DNA of 64,000 bases from Methanohalophilus sp. (lineage in GTDB: Archaea > Halobacteriota > Methanosarcinia > Methanosarcinales > Methanosarcinaceae), in assembly GCF_030156785.1 (NCBI RefSeq), contig NZ_JASGLW010000003.1, forward strand, positions 1 to 64,000, in the 5' to 3' direction. Made by a program: the position numbers and the translations under genes. The notes beneath the pieces were generated by a model, which did no database searches, had not been told where the DNA came from, and saw nothing but the letters and a program-made list of their open reading frames with translations. Every line of letters begins with the position of its first letter. Position 1 is the first letter of the stretch. Shown piece by piece: positions 45,531 through 54,994 of this stretch.

Positions 45531-45993
45531 AATGCTATAAGTTGTACAATGAAAAAAAGAGTTTCTCTTTAACATTGTGTGGATAAACTCAGTTTTCCTG
45601 CCACAAGAATCATTGTATTTCTTCACTTCTCAGTTCTTCAACCCATCTGATCCTCTTAAATGCATCTTGAAAATAGAACAAGGAATTTACTTTCTTAAAT
45701 AAAATCAAGATGCATATTCACTCTCTTTTTAGAAATGCTAGGATTTAATTGGTACAATCTAATACAGGTTGAATGAGTTCTTGATCTTCATATTGAATTA
45801 GAGGAAAATATTAATACCGACTCAATCTTGAGGGGATCACTTTTACAATAATAATGCACAATGCTGCTGAATATTTAACACATATAATATATCTGATCTT
45901 TAAAAAACGATGATTGTTATTTGCTTAACCATAAAGTATAACTACGTGTTACTTATTAATAGATAATTGTTATTAAAATGAAAGCCATTCAGA

Positions 45994-46032
45994 CACGGGG
46001 TACAAAAGTACCCCCTCCTCTCTTTTATCAAA
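45994..46032 (+). terminator. Hairpin element matching the tRNA-Thr terminator
   Basis: GGGGTAC-AAAA-GTACCCC followed by CCTCCTCTCTTTTATCAA. Its flanks (CACGGGGTA... and TCTCTTTTATCAA) are shared with the element after tRNA-Thr. No plus-strand gene precedes it, so an unrecognised short RNA could end here, or it may work bidirectionally for the phosphoesterase operon. Confidence 0.4.
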
Positions 46033-46047
46033 AATTAATGATTTTTA

Positions 46048-46542
46048 TTAAAACTCAATTATTTCAGCTTCATTGGTATCTGGATCCCAAAAGGCAAGTG
46101 TCCTTTTCCCACTAAGAACACCACAGCATTCACCTGGATTGATTACAAGAGTTCCACTGATTTGCTTAATTGACGGCTCGTGTGTATGACCTCGCACTAC
46201 AAGATCGAAATTCCCTGATTTTGCGAGGGAATCAATAATTTTTTCGTTGGTTCCGTGGAGAAGTGCGATTTTACGGTTTTCAATTTCAAGGGATGCAAAA
46301 TTCCCATATATAGTGGCTCCAAATACCTCAAACCAACTTTTAATAGTTATTTTATCGCCCTCGTTGTTCCCGAAAACCATGTACAATTCAGGCTCTAGTT
46401 TGCTAAATGCACGTGCCATGAAGGGGGAGACGAGGTCTCCTGCATGGAGCACAGCAGTGACTCCTTTATTATTGAGAATTTCAATTGCATCTTCTACTGC
46501 TTCAAGGTTATCGTGAGTGTCTGAGATTATACCGATCATCAT
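46048..46542 (-). CDS. YfcE/MJ0936-type metallophosphoesterase
   Basis: A 164-residue calcineurin-like phosphodiesterase. All metal motifs are present: SDTHDN, HAGDL, GNNEGD, LLHGTNE and RGHTHEP. Relatives hydrolyse phosphodiesters such as bis-p-nitrophenyl phosphate; the natural substrate is unknown. It overlaps the macro-domain gene by 4 bp (ATGA), so the two are an operon, possibly for ADP-ribose or nucleotide-linked phosphoester turnover. Confidence 0.93.
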   Translation of the reverse strand: MMIGIISDTHDNLEAVEDAIEILNNKGVTAVLHAGDLVSPFMARAFSKLEPELYMVFGNNEGDKITIKSWFEVFGATIYGNFASLEIENRKIALLHGTNEKIIDSLAKSGNFDLVVRGHTHEPSIKQISGTLVINPGECCGVLSGKRTLAFWDPDTNEAEIIEF

Positions 46543-47081
46543 TCTGCCTCGTTAGAATTGTTGTTTATTATTTGAGTGAGTGATTCCATGTACCTTAAAA
46601 AGGTTTCATTATTGTAACAAACTATTATTACTTTATCAATTTCATTGTTATGTAATAAGAAATTATGAATTGCTTCAACTGCAATCTTTGCAGCTCTTGG
46701 AATTGGAAAACGATATGCTCCAGTACTTATTGCTGGAAAAGCGATTGTCTTAATCCCATTCTCAACAGCAAGTGTGAGAGAGTTCAGATAACACCGCTCC
46801 AGTATTTCATCTTCCCTGTCTTTCCCGCCCTTCCAGACCGGTCCAACAGTATGAATTACCCATTTCGCAGGAAGATTATAACCCCTTGTTATCTTTGCAT
46901 CGCCGGTTTTACAACCTCCGAGGGTACGACATTCTTCAAGAAGCCCAGGTCCTGCAGCCCTGTGAATAGCACCATCAACCCCGCCACCCCCAAGAAGGGT
47001 GTTGTTTGCAGCATTAACAATTGCATCAACGTGCTGTTTAACAATGTCTCCCTAGATGATTTCTATTTTTGGATGGTCCAT
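46539..47081 (-). CDS. Macro-domain (ADP-ribose-binding) protein with an in-frame TAG
   Basis: A 180-codon frame, [29 protein letters not shown], then [36 protein letters not shown] and [12 protein letters not shown], a complete YmdB/Af1521-like macro domain that binds or hydrolyses ADP-ribose derivatives. TAG is codon 10 (47052-47054), exactly where relatives such as YmdB have Gln in VVQGDIT; CAG to TAG is one change. I read every codon to the TGA and found no other interruption. It precedes the phosphoesterase gene. Probable readthrough or recoding as pyrrolysine. Confidence 0.82.
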
Positions 47082-47123
47082 ACAAGACAGGTGATTCCTA
47101 TTCGGATTAATAAATATCGGGTA

Positions 47124-48362
47124 TCAGAACACAAAGGTATCAAGTATAAGAGTTGCAATGAAAAGCAAAATTCCAAGTATCGCCAGCGGAAGGGTATAAT
47201 TGTAAATAATTTTTTTAATCGGATCCCGGGTTGTTCGATGGATCAGCCAGAAATAGGGGTCTGTCATATATGGCACAATCAACGTTCCTGCCGAAATCAT
47301 AAGAATCTGAGAGGGTTGAGTGATACAGGCTGCATAAGAGCTCTGCGCAATAATCGATGATGCAACAATTGCAGTCACAACCCTTGAACCCTGTGCTGTT
47401 TGCACAAGTGCTGCAAGAACAAACGGGATCACTATTACAGGAAATAAACCTTCAAGCAGAAGGTATGCATCATTTGCAAAAGAACTTGCTGCAATTACTC
47501 CTCCCAATGCTCCGGCCCCGCAAAGATCAAGCATAATTATTCCTGCATTTTTTGTTCCGTTTTCAAAAACAATGCTGCGGTTTTTTTCCTTAAGAAGCAA
47601 CAAAGAGAATAAAGCAGCAAGAAACATGGCTAGATTAATGTTTGTCAGGAGGCTGAATCCCCGGTAAGCATAGCCGGCGGCAAGCAACATAATCGGCAAG
47701 ATTATTGGAATCCATGCAATGTATGATATGCTTTTGGTTAATTCATCACTGCCTTTCCATGTATCTGTATGAACATCTTTTTTCCAGAGTATGAGGTAAC
47801 CAATAACCAGTAATACAATTGAAATCGGTATAGTTATTCCGTTAAAGGTTGCCACATCTTTAATTCCCAGATTGGTTGTAATGCTGTATAGTACTGGCAG
47901 AGGATACAGGAGCACAAAGGAAAGGGTGCTACCAATTGCTGCAGTGTAGAAGCACTTTTTCTTGACATTTTCTTCAACTTTCAGGTTTTCTATAAGTGGC
48001 ACCATTACAACGTAGGCTGTCATGCAGCACATCAGCGGAATTGAAAGCAGGTATCCCACAATTCCCGATGATAAGGCAGGCTTTTTTGATACCTTTTCAA
48101 TATCAGAAACAAATCTTGATCCATAGTTTTCATGCCTTACAACCTGTGCGATAAGGGAACCACAAAAAATAGGGATAGCAAGCAAAGAAAATATTTTTCC
48201 TGCACTCTGCGTTGTGAGGACAATTGTCATTTCCTGCATTCCTGAAAGGAATCCGTAGAACAGGGCTGCTCCTGTCAGAGCAAAAAAAGGAGGTATCCTG
48301 AAACGCCACAGTATGATAGTTATCATCAAAAGTGTTATTATAAATAACAGGATACTTGTCAT
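47124..48362 (-). CDS. DUF401 (GntP-like) permease
   Basis: A 412-residue membrane protein with about ten to twelve hydrophobic helices spread along its length. The N-terminus (LLMITIILWRFRIPPFFALTGAALFYGFLSG) and the loop SIPLMCCMTAYVVMVPL are typical of this archaeal/bacterial group of anion-transporter-like proteins. No substrate is known. It is divergent from the HdrD-like gene across about 100 bp. Confidence 0.85.
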   Translation of the reverse strand: MTSILLFIITLLMITIILWRFRIPPFFALTGAALFYGFLSGMQEMTIVLTTQSAGKIFSLLAIPIFCGSLIAQVVRHENYGSRFVSDIEKVSKKPALSSGIVGYLLSIPLMCCMTAYVVMVPLIENLKVEENVKKKCFYTAAIGSTLSFVLLYPLPVLYSITTNLGIKDVATFNGITIPISIVLLVIGYLILWKKDVHTDTWKGSDELTKSISYIAWIPIILPIMLLAAGYAYRGFSLLTNINLAMFLAALFSLLLLKEKNRSIVFENGTKNAGIIMLDLCGAGALGGVIAASSFANDAYLLLEGLFPVIVIPFVLAALVQTAQGSRVVTAIVASSIIAQSSYAACITQPSQILMISAGTLIVPYMTDPYFWLIHRTTRDPIKKIIYNYTLPLAILGILLFIATLILDTFVF

Positions 48363-48464
48363 CTTAAATCAACTCATCCAATGTTATTCTTGAATAACTT
48401 TATTGCTATAGCAACAGTAAAAATAGTGGCAGTATATCTTAAGTAATTATTCTGAGGCTTTTTG

Positions 48465-49550
48465 ATGATGTCGTTACAGAAATATGCGGACTCATGTATC
48501 AATTGCAGGAAATGTATCGATGTCTGTCCGATAGTGATAGCTACTGAAAATGAAAATTTTTCCCCGCAATCGAAATTACGTCTTCTCTCCAGAATAGAGG
48601 CAAATGAATCCATTTCGGAAGAAGATATCGATAATGTTTATCTTTCGACAAGATGTGGTGCATGTGATGCCGTATGTCCGATAAATATCCCCATTACTTC
48701 TATTATCCAGCGGGAAAGGCAACTCCTTTCAGAGCAAGGACTTGAACCTCAGCGTACCGGACAAATAGTTCAGAATATCCTTGAAAGGAATGTTCCAGGG
48801 CACATGGATGATTCAAATCGGTTTGACTGGGTCAGCGATGATCTTGAATTATCGGAAAAATCCGATGTTGCCTATATGGGAGGATGCTGGGCATCGTTTG
48901 CTCATCCGGAAATTGCTCGAGATACAATAAGACTTCTGAATGCTGCAGGCGTTAAGCCAATGTTATTGGCTGAAGAGAAATGTTGCGGTTTATTTCTCAT
49001 CGACAACGGTCATCTTGATGATGCAGCATTGCACGCGGAAAAATACGTAACTTACATAGAATCCTTAGGTGTAACAAAATTAATTGTATCATGTCCCGGT
49101 TGCTATGAAGTGCTCGGAAAACAATACCCGCTTCTTTTCAGGAAATCAAGTTTTGAAGTGATTTTATCATCTTTCCTCTTTAAAGAAATGATTGATAAAG
49201 GTATACTGGTTCCAAAAAAAGGCGAAGGCAAAGTTGCTTTGAGGGATGCCTGTCCATTAAGAGAGGACTGGGAAATATTCCGGGACATAATATTCTCACT
49301 TGGTTTTGATACGGATGAACTGTTTGAGACAAATATGTGTTGTGGAGCTCCCGCAGGTGTTAAACCCAATTATCCGGAAGTGTCCAAAAAAGTTGCAATG
49401 CTTACAATCGAGAAAGCCAAAAAAAAGAATGTAAAACTGATTTCATATTGCCCGTTTTGCCTTTATCATCTTGAAGGTACTTGCAAGGAATGTGGTGAAA
49501 CCCTTGACATGCAGGATATCACTTCCCTTATTGCCGAAAGGGTTTTGTGA
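48465..49550 (+). CDS. HdrD-like Fe-S protein with two CCG domains
   Basis: About 361 residues. The N-terminal half has two 4Fe-4S motifs (CINCRKCIDVCP and CGACDAVCP). The C-terminal half has two CCG domains: CCGLFLIDNG with SCPGC, and CCGAPAG with CPFC, ligands of the special [4Fe-4S] clusters in heterodisulfide reductase HdrB/HdrD. It is therefore a soluble HdrD/GlpC-type disulfide or dehydrogenase partner. It is shorter than the main methanogenesis HdrD, so a paralogue. GAGG lies 7 nt before the ATG. Confidence 0.9.
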   Translation: MMSLQKYADSCINCRKCIDVCPIVIATENENFSPQSKLRLLSRIEANESISEEDIDNVYLSTRCGACDAVCPINIPITSIIQRERQLLSEQGLEPQRTGQIVQNILERNVPGHMDDSNRFDWVSDDLELSEKSDVAYMGGCWASFAHPEIARDTIRLLNAAGVKPMLLAEEKCCGLFLIDNGHLDDAALHAEKYVTYIESLGVTKLIVSCPGCYEVLGKQYPLLFRKSSFEVILSSFLFKEMIDKGILVPKKGEGKVALRDACPLREDWEIFRDIIFSLGFDTDELFETNMCCGAPAGVKPNYPEVSKKVAMLTIEKAKKKNVKLISYCPFCLYHLEGTCKECGETLDMQDITSLIAERVL

Positions 49551-49556
49551 TGCCTG

Positions 49557-51059
49557 TCAGACAATCTGGAATATTTTGAGCATGTTTGTGCCGCGTCCTG
49601 TTTCAGATTTCGTACCTCTTGTGAGAACTACAAGATCACCACAGCTTGAAATACCCATGTTTTTCAGGATTTCAGTAGTGCGATATTCCCAATCTGGCTT
49701 TTCGTTTTCAATGCAAATTGGATATACTCCATATGATAACGTAAGTTGCTCACATATATCACGATGGCTGCTCAATGCAAAAATCCAACGTTGTGGCTTG
49801 AACCGGGAAATATGCCGTGGCGTTCTTCCGGTAACGGTAGGGGTAATAACATAATCAAGATCCAGCTTCTGGATGGCCTCATTTACCTGCAATGCAATCA
49901 CATCACTGATTGACATTGCCATACTGTCCATCTCCCCTACCAAACTGCACTTATCTCCTTCTCCATACTTTGCACGAATAGACGTTGCTATTTTGTCAAT
50001 TCCTTTGGTTAAGATATCAAGACCCCATCCGGTCTCATTTCTCCATTTTTCGGTCCTTTCGGCAATTTTTGTCATCATCCTGACCGATTCAACCGGATAC
50101 TTCCCAATTGTGGTTTCACCAGAGAGCATTACTGCATCAGTGCCGTCAAGGATTGCATTTGCAACGTCAGTGACTTCTGCTCTTGTGGGGCGATTGTTCT
50201 CGATCATAGACTCAAGCATGTGAGTTGCGGTAATGACAGGTTTGCCCACAAGGTTTGCTTTATGGATTATTACTTTCTGGAGTATCGGCACTCCCTCAAT
50301 TGGAACTTCTACTCCAAGATCTCCGCGTGCAAGCATAATTGCATCCGATTCTTCGATAATCGAATCTATGTTCTGGACAGCAGATTCTCTTTCGATTTTT
50401 GCAATAAGGTAGACATTTTTGCCTCTGCTTGCAGCAAACTCACGAGCTTTTTTGATATCATCTGCTTTTTCGATAAATGAGAGGCTGAATGTATGAATTC
50501 CTTCTGAAAGGGCAAAATCCATAAACTCCAGATCTTTTTTGGTAATTGAGTCGATAAAAAGCTTTGAACCAGGAAGATTCACTCCCTTATGTGACGATAG
50601 TATTCCACCGACCATAACATCGCATTCGACACCCTTTTCCGTGACTTTCCGACACAGTAACTGTATGAAACCATCATTGAGATATACATGTGAATTCGGG
50701 CTAATGCTTTCGTATAGTTTGCTATAATTGACAGGAATTATCTTAGAATTACCTTCAATTTCATCCGTGGTCAGGTAAACACGATCTCCTGTTCTCAGGG
50801 TAACCGGTTCATCTCCCATGTTTCCTACCCTGATCCTAGGCCCGGGTAGGTCAGCCATTATATTTACGATAGAATTAAGATCCGAAGCCGCTTTGCGGAT
50901 ATTTTTGATCGTATTTCGGTGTTGCTCAATGTCACCATGAGAAAAATTAATCCGAGCAACGTTCAAGCCTGCAAGAATCAGTTCCTTCAGTTTGCTTTCG
51001 GGAGAAGAAACCGGGCCTATTGTACACACAATTTTAGTTTGGTGATCAGGAAGATCCAT
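49557..51059 (-). CDS. pyk: Pyruvate kinase
   Basis: Converts phosphoenolpyruvate and ADP to pyruvate and ATP. A 500-residue protein. TKIVCTIGPVSSPESKL, LNVARINFSHG, IMLARGDLGVEVP and PVITATHMLESMIENNRPTRAEVTDVANA form the catalytic core, and KPQRWIFALSS leads into the C-terminal allosteric domain. The last 150 residues are intact. AGGGGTT lies about 8 nt before the ATG. It converges on the HdrD-like gene with 6 bp between stops. Confidence 0.96.
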   Translation of the reverse strand: MDLPDHQTKIVCTIGPVSSPESKLKELILAGLNVARINFSHGDIEQHRNTIKNIRKAASDLNSIVNIMADLPGPRIRVGNMGDEPVTLRTGDRVYLTTDEIEGNSKIIPVNYSKLYESISPNSHVYLNDGFIQLLCRKVTEKGVECDVMVGGILSSHKGVNLPGSKLFIDSITKKDLEFMDFALSEGIHTFSLSFIEKADDIKKAREFAASRGKNVYLIAKIERESAVQNIDSIIEESDAIMLARGDLGVEVPIEGVPILQKVIIHKANLVGKPVITATHMLESMIENNRPTRAEVTDVANAILDGTDAVMLSGETTIGKYPVESVRMMTKIAERTEKWRNETGWGLDILTKGIDKIATSIRAKYGEGDKCSLVGEMDSMAMSISDVIALQVNEAIQKLDLDYVITPTVTGRTPRHISRFKPQRWIFALSSHRDICEQLTLSYGVYPICIENEKPDWEYRTTEILKNMGISSCGDLVVLTRGTKSETGRGTNMLKIFQIV

Positions 51060-51088
51060 TTATTTAACCCCTGGATGATTCTGTTTTT

Positions 51089-51280
51089 TTATTCATTGCT
51101 ATCTTTCTTTTTTTTACCTACTTCCAGACGGCACCATTCACTGATTTGCCTGTCGGCATCAGTCATCTCATTTTCAGGTTCGACAAAAGACTCGCACCAG
51201 TCTTTGATTTCCTCTTCGGTGTCCTCGATTTCTTCATCCCCAAGTTCGCCTTTCTTGTTGTTGGAATTATTATTTTTCAT
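51089..51280 (-). CDS. Small acidic hypothetical protein, 63 aa
   Basis: MKNNNSNNKKGELGDEEIEDTEEEIKDW... is very acidic in the middle and basic at the C-terminus, with two Cys in WCESF and WCRLE. GGAGGGTTACAA precedes the ATG, a strong ribosome binding site. No family is recognised. It lies between pyk and the fused synthetase gene, all on the minus strand, so may be in one transcript. Confidence 0.6.
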   Translation of the reverse strand: MKNNNSNNKKGELGDEEIEDTEEEIKDWCESFVEPENEMTDADRQISEWCRLEVGKKKKDSNE

Positions 51281-51309
51281 TTGTAACCCTCCAATTAGAT
51301 ACATACATT

Positions 51310-53451
51310 TTATTTGTCAACCAATTTAGCTTTTTCAATTACAAAGCGTGCGGTGTACTCATCCAGCTCTACAATCCGACTTTCCAGTATATGGATTCGC
51401 TTCCTGAAAAGAGGAGCATCCAGCACAAAACTCTCAAATTCCCCACCTTCGCCGGCAATGTTTAATCCTATCTTCTCATGCAGATTTGCCAGCTTTTCAA
51501 TGTCATATTCAGTTATTACTTTCCCTAACCAGCTACTGCTTAATCCATATGCTGCAATGCTGCTGAAGATAAACGAAAAACCATAATCAAGCAGTTCTCT
51601 CATCTCTTGTTCCTGATCCATCCCCCAAAGAGGAGAAAATACCTCGATTCCAAGTTCCCTGCAGATATTATCGATCCTTTCTTTCTGGTAGTTCGAGTGC
51701 AGGGCTCCAGTAATAATTCCCTTGATTCCGAAATCTTCCATTGCTTTTTGGATTGCATTTTTCAGGTCTTCAAGCTCTACTTCTTTTTCCCCTTTAGTAT
51801 TCCATTCAATAAGCGGGATTCCCATTGCATAGGCCTGCATCTGTGCAAGATTTATGTTAGGCGTGTGGAACATGTATGAATCGGGATTCTGGCTTCGAAC
51901 CGTAATGAGACACCTGATTGGATATCCCTGCTCATGCATTAGGTGAAGGGCATAATTACAGTCCTTTCCTGAACTAAAAAGCACACCTAATGGCGTTTTT
52001 TCTTTTTTTACCAGACTTTTAAGATATTCAGATTTAAGCTTAAATCCATGCTTTTTTGCCAGTTTCTCAATTGCCTTATCAGAGCGACTCCCATACTGTG
52101 CAGCCTTCTTCGGCCTTTGTGCAGTTTCAGTATCCATTCCAAGTTTCCCAGCTATCAGCCTTAAAATGTATTTGTTCTCATTATCATGCATTTTGCAGTT
52201 CTCAGGAAGATTCAGTGCATACTCCATAACTTTCCTGTCAAGAAACGGTGCCCTCAAAGAAATACCGCATTCTGAACCGATGAGTTCATCACGATAGGTA
52301 TCACGAATATGTATACCAAGCGTATCCTTCAGGCATTCTTCGGAAAGGTTTTCGACAAATTTGTGGCGACCATATCCACCGAACATTTCATCGGCTCCAC
52401 TTCCAGTAAGAAGGACTTTTATCCCATCTTCACTGGCTGCTTTTGTCGCTGCATAAAGGGCAAGGGCCACTCCAAGCATTGGAACAGATGTTGTTTCAAG
52501 CAGTGGGACGAGTTTTTTCAGATAGCTTTCCGCCTGTTCAAGTGAAATACTTACAACCTTTAATGGGACACCAAGTCTTTCGGTAACTTTTTTTGCATGT
52601 TCTATATCAGGAGCTTCAGTTTCTCCTTCAAAACCTGCTGTGTAACAGGTAAACCGATTCTCAGGTCGAATCTTCTTGCAGATGGCTGCAATAAGGGATG
52701 AATCCAATCCTCCTGAAAATAAAATTCCAAATGGTTCAACTGGTATACGTATTGCAGTAGTTTCTTCAAGCAATACTGATAATTCTTTGCCAGCAGTTTC
52801 ACAGTTCTTTTCTATCTTTTTTATTCCGAAATTGTGAGTCCTTTCAAATAAAGTACAGTTTTTTTCCTTTGAGTCATAAATGAGTATTTTCCGGGGATTT
52901 AGCTTTTTGGGATTTACATCCTCTGGGAGAAACTTTTTTTCGGAGGCTGCTGCAAATCCGATTTCAGAAGTGTACCAGATAGCTTTCAGTCCTTCAATAT
53001 CGCAGGCAATAAACACATAATTGCCAACTTTGCCTATTATTGTGTAAGCCCCTCTTACGTTCCTGAGTGCTTTGTCCAGATTTTCAGCAACACTTTTCCC
53101 GGTATAATCAATGTCCTGCAGACATTCACTAATTAATTTTTTCAGGACTGCATTGGATTTGTCAATGTTTAGCTTGTTTTGTTCCACCAACTCCTCGAGG
53201 TTATAGATGTCGCAATCTGCTACGATAATGTTTTCTGCAATCTCGCGCCCATATTTTGTACATGCAGAAGCTTCAATTATCATGCTTGTGCGACCGGGTA
53301 ATTCACATTCAATAATATTATCAAGTAACCTTCCTTTTTTTTCAGAGTATATCTGTATGTTAGCATGCCCTCGCTTATTCAATTCATCTATTATGCGTTC
53401 TAAAAAAGATTTTTGTAGGTTTTGATCGAAATATGCCGCAATTCTGCTCAT
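51310..53451 (-). CDS. Fusion of asparagine-synthetase-like and diphthine-ammonia-ligase-like proteins
   Basis: About 713 residues. Residues 1-220 resemble the Ntn glutaminase domain of AsnB, but the N-terminus is MSRIAAYFD where AsnB has the catalytic Cys2 (MCGIAGIF). Residues 230-490 form an AsnB-type PP-loop ATPase (LFSGGLDSSLIAAI; TGSGADEMFGGYGRH; APFLDRKVMEYALN). Residues 500-713 form a second PP-loop, Dph6-like (LFSSGKDCNYALHLM; TGALHSNYQKER; GEGGEFESFVLDAP), the enzyme finishing diphthamide on elongation factor 2. An earlier ATG at 53475 is possible. The fused synthetase half may supply or channel ammonia; substrate unknown. Confidence 0.88.
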   Translation of the reverse strand: MSRIAAYFDQNLQKSFLERIIDELNKRGHANIQIYSEKKGRLLDNIIECELPGRTSMIIEASACTKYGREIAENIIVADCDIYNLEELVEQNKLNIDKSNAVLKKLISECLQDIDYTGKSVAENLDKALRNVRGAYTIIGKVGNYVFIACDIEGLKAIWYTSEIGFAAASEKKFLPEDVNPKKLNPRKILIYDSKEKNCTLFERTHNFGIKKIEKNCETAGKELSVLLEETTAIRIPVEPFGILFSGGLDSSLIAAICKKIRPENRFTCYTAGFEGETEAPDIEHAKKVTERLGVPLKVVSISLEQAESYLKKLVPLLETTSVPMLGVALALYAATKAASEDGIKVLLTGSGADEMFGGYGRHKFVENLSEECLKDTLGIHIRDTYRDELIGSECGISLRAPFLDRKVMEYALNLPENCKMHDNENKYILRLIAGKLGMDTETAQRPKKAAQYGSRSDKAIEKLAKKHGFKLKSEYLKSLVKKEKTPLGVLFSSGKDCNYALHLMHEQGYPIRCLITVRSQNPDSYMFHTPNINLAQMQAYAMGIPLIEWNTKGEKEVELEDLKNAIQKAMEDFGIKGIITGALHSNYQKERIDNICRELGIEVFSPLWGMDQEQEMRELLDYGFSFIFSSIAAYGLSSSWLGKVITEYDIEKLANLHEKIGLNIAGEGGEFESFVLDAPLFRKRIHILESRIVELDEYTARFVIEKAKLVDK

Positions 53452-53613
53452 GATGGGGAAACTTCCGTGATGCAATATAGACTTGGATTTATTAATAGCT
53501 CAACTTGACAGCTTAAAAAGAAACAATAAGTATTTGAAGTTTAACGTTGACTATAAGTTTTATCATAATCATTATAACGGATTATATTAGTAGGCATTAG
53601 TGAGCGTCTTATC

Positions 53614-54240
53614 GTGTTATCTGAAGACAAAACTGCTGAAAAATGGTTCCAGACCGGATTTCACTCGGAATATCCTGAAGACAAAATCAAATATTACTCA
53701 TAGGTCATCGAAGGCCCAAGAGATCCGCTTCTATGGGACGATGAAGCAGTTGCCCTCGTATGGATGAACTAGGGTATTGCCCACTGTGATTTGGCTGAGT
53801 ATGAAAAAGCAATTGAATGCTTTGAAAAAGCCCTTACTCTTGATTCTGATAATCCCTTTATATGGTACAATAAAGGAATTGCTTACTCTAACCTTTGTGA
53901 TCTGGAATGTGCTCTTTCATGCTTCGAAGAAGTTCTTAAGCTTGATCCATCTTATGATAATGCATGGATTAACAAAGGCTTAATGCTTTGTATGCTTGGT
54001 AAGTATAGGGATGCGATAAAATGCTATGAAAATATTTCCTTTGATAGAGATTCCATGACCGATGAGAAAAAAGCTTTTGTGTGGAACAATAAAGGAATTG
54101 CCCATTCATATCTCGGGGAATATGAGGACGCAATCAAATGTTTTACCAAAGTCTTGCACATTGATCCTGACTACGACGACGCCAAATCAAACATGCAAAA
54201 AGTAATTCGAAAATTATCAGCCGAAGAAAGTGATAATTGA
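53614..54240 (+). CDS. Tetratricopeptide-repeat protein with two in-frame TAGs
   Basis: A 208-codon frame from GTG 53614. Segment AEKWFQTGFHSEYPEDKIKYYS is a first TPR-like unit, ended by TAG (codon 30, 53701-53703). VALVWMN-TAG-GIAHCDLAEYEKAIECFEKAL (codon 53, 53770-53772) is a second, followed by two or three perfect TPRs (NPFIWYNKGIAYSNL; DNAWINKGLMLCML; AFVWNNKGIAHSYL). In the later repeats the position of the second TAG is Lys (NKG). Both interruptions are TAG, one AAG change each, and no other damage exists. Probably a scaffold protein with pyrrolysine at these sites; a decayed N-terminus is the alternative. Confidence 0.75.
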
Positions 54241-54330
54241 TATTTTCATCATAGCTTAATCTGAAGTCCAGTCATTATTTAATACTAAGAATCCCTTTAT
54301 TCTAAAAATAAACAATGCGAGGGGTGTCGA

Positions 54331-54912
54331 ATTCTAGGTAATTTAAAAGATACCGTAAGAGTAGGAATTCTTCCTGTTGCTTCTAGGATTCCTTTATCTC
54401 CAAATGTCATAACTGTTCTTGGACTTGTTGTAAGTGCAATAGCAGCCCTGATGTTTGCACGTGGTGAATTGGTATTAGGTGGAATCCTGCTTTTGCTCAG
54501 TGGTATTTTTGATGTTTTAGATGGAGCAGTGGCAAGGGCTTCAAATTTTACCACACCGTTTGGGGGAGTACTTGATTCGGTTTGTGATCGCTATGCAGAT
54601 GCATTGATTTTTGCAGGAATTATTTACGGACTGGTATCAGGTAGTATAAAATCCAGCCTTTTTGGTGCAGATCTATGGCTCTGGTGCATATTTGCAATGA
54701 TTGGTTCATTTATGGTAAGCTACACACGCGCAAGGGCTGAAGCTGCCGGCTCCGGTGTTCTCAATGTAGGAATTGCCGAGCGTTCCGAACGCATGATTCT
54801 ACTGATGATTGGTGCATTCACAGGATTCTTGGGGCCTATTTTAGCATTTGTTGCTATTATTACCCACATAACTTTATTACAAAGGATTATCTCCGCAAAA
54901 GGTAGATTGTGA
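54331..54912 (+). CDS. CDP-alcohol phosphatidyltransferase, non-canonical start
   Basis: A membrane enzyme for archaeal phospholipid head-group transfer. The motif DVLDGAVARASNFTTPFGGVLDSVCD matches D-x2-DG-x2-AR-x8-G-x3-D-x3-D. The first ATG in frame (54451) would lose PLSPNVITVLGLVVSAIAAL, the conserved first segment and membrane helix. Reading back, the frame is open to 54313 but has no ATG, GTG or TTG; GAGGGGTG at 54319-54326 precedes an ATT at 54331 by a normal spacing. Either ATT is the start or a small error/frameshift removed an upstream ATG. About five membrane helices. Confidence 0.82.
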   Translation: MLGNLKDTVRVGILPVASRIPLSPNVITVLGLVVSAIAALMFARGELVLGGILLLLSGIFDVLDGAVARASNFTTPFGGVLDSVCDRYADALIFAGIIYGLVSGSIKSSLFGADLWLWCIFAMIGSFMVSYTRARAEAAGSGVLNVGIAERSERMILLMIGAFTGFLGPILAFVAIITHITLLQRIISAKGRL

Positions 54913-54994
54913 ACAAAGATTATATAATTGCAAGTGTTTAAACTGCCTGATTGCTTTATATCTTTGATGCTAAAACAATTTCAGAGGACCTAAA

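Larger units (their letters stand above)
45410..46047. other. Intergenic region upstream of the symporter
   Basis: No gene larger than 60 codons. The first 120 bp hold the repeated GTAACA motifs; the middle is A/T-rich with several TATA-like blocks; the right end carries a G/C hairpin (45997-46014). I see no tRNA or structured RNA. Confidence 0.5.

Noticed and set aside
46665-47360. 231-aa plus-strand ORF across the macro-domain region
   Set aside because: The minus strand encodes a complete macro domain with one TAG, while the plus frame has no family features.
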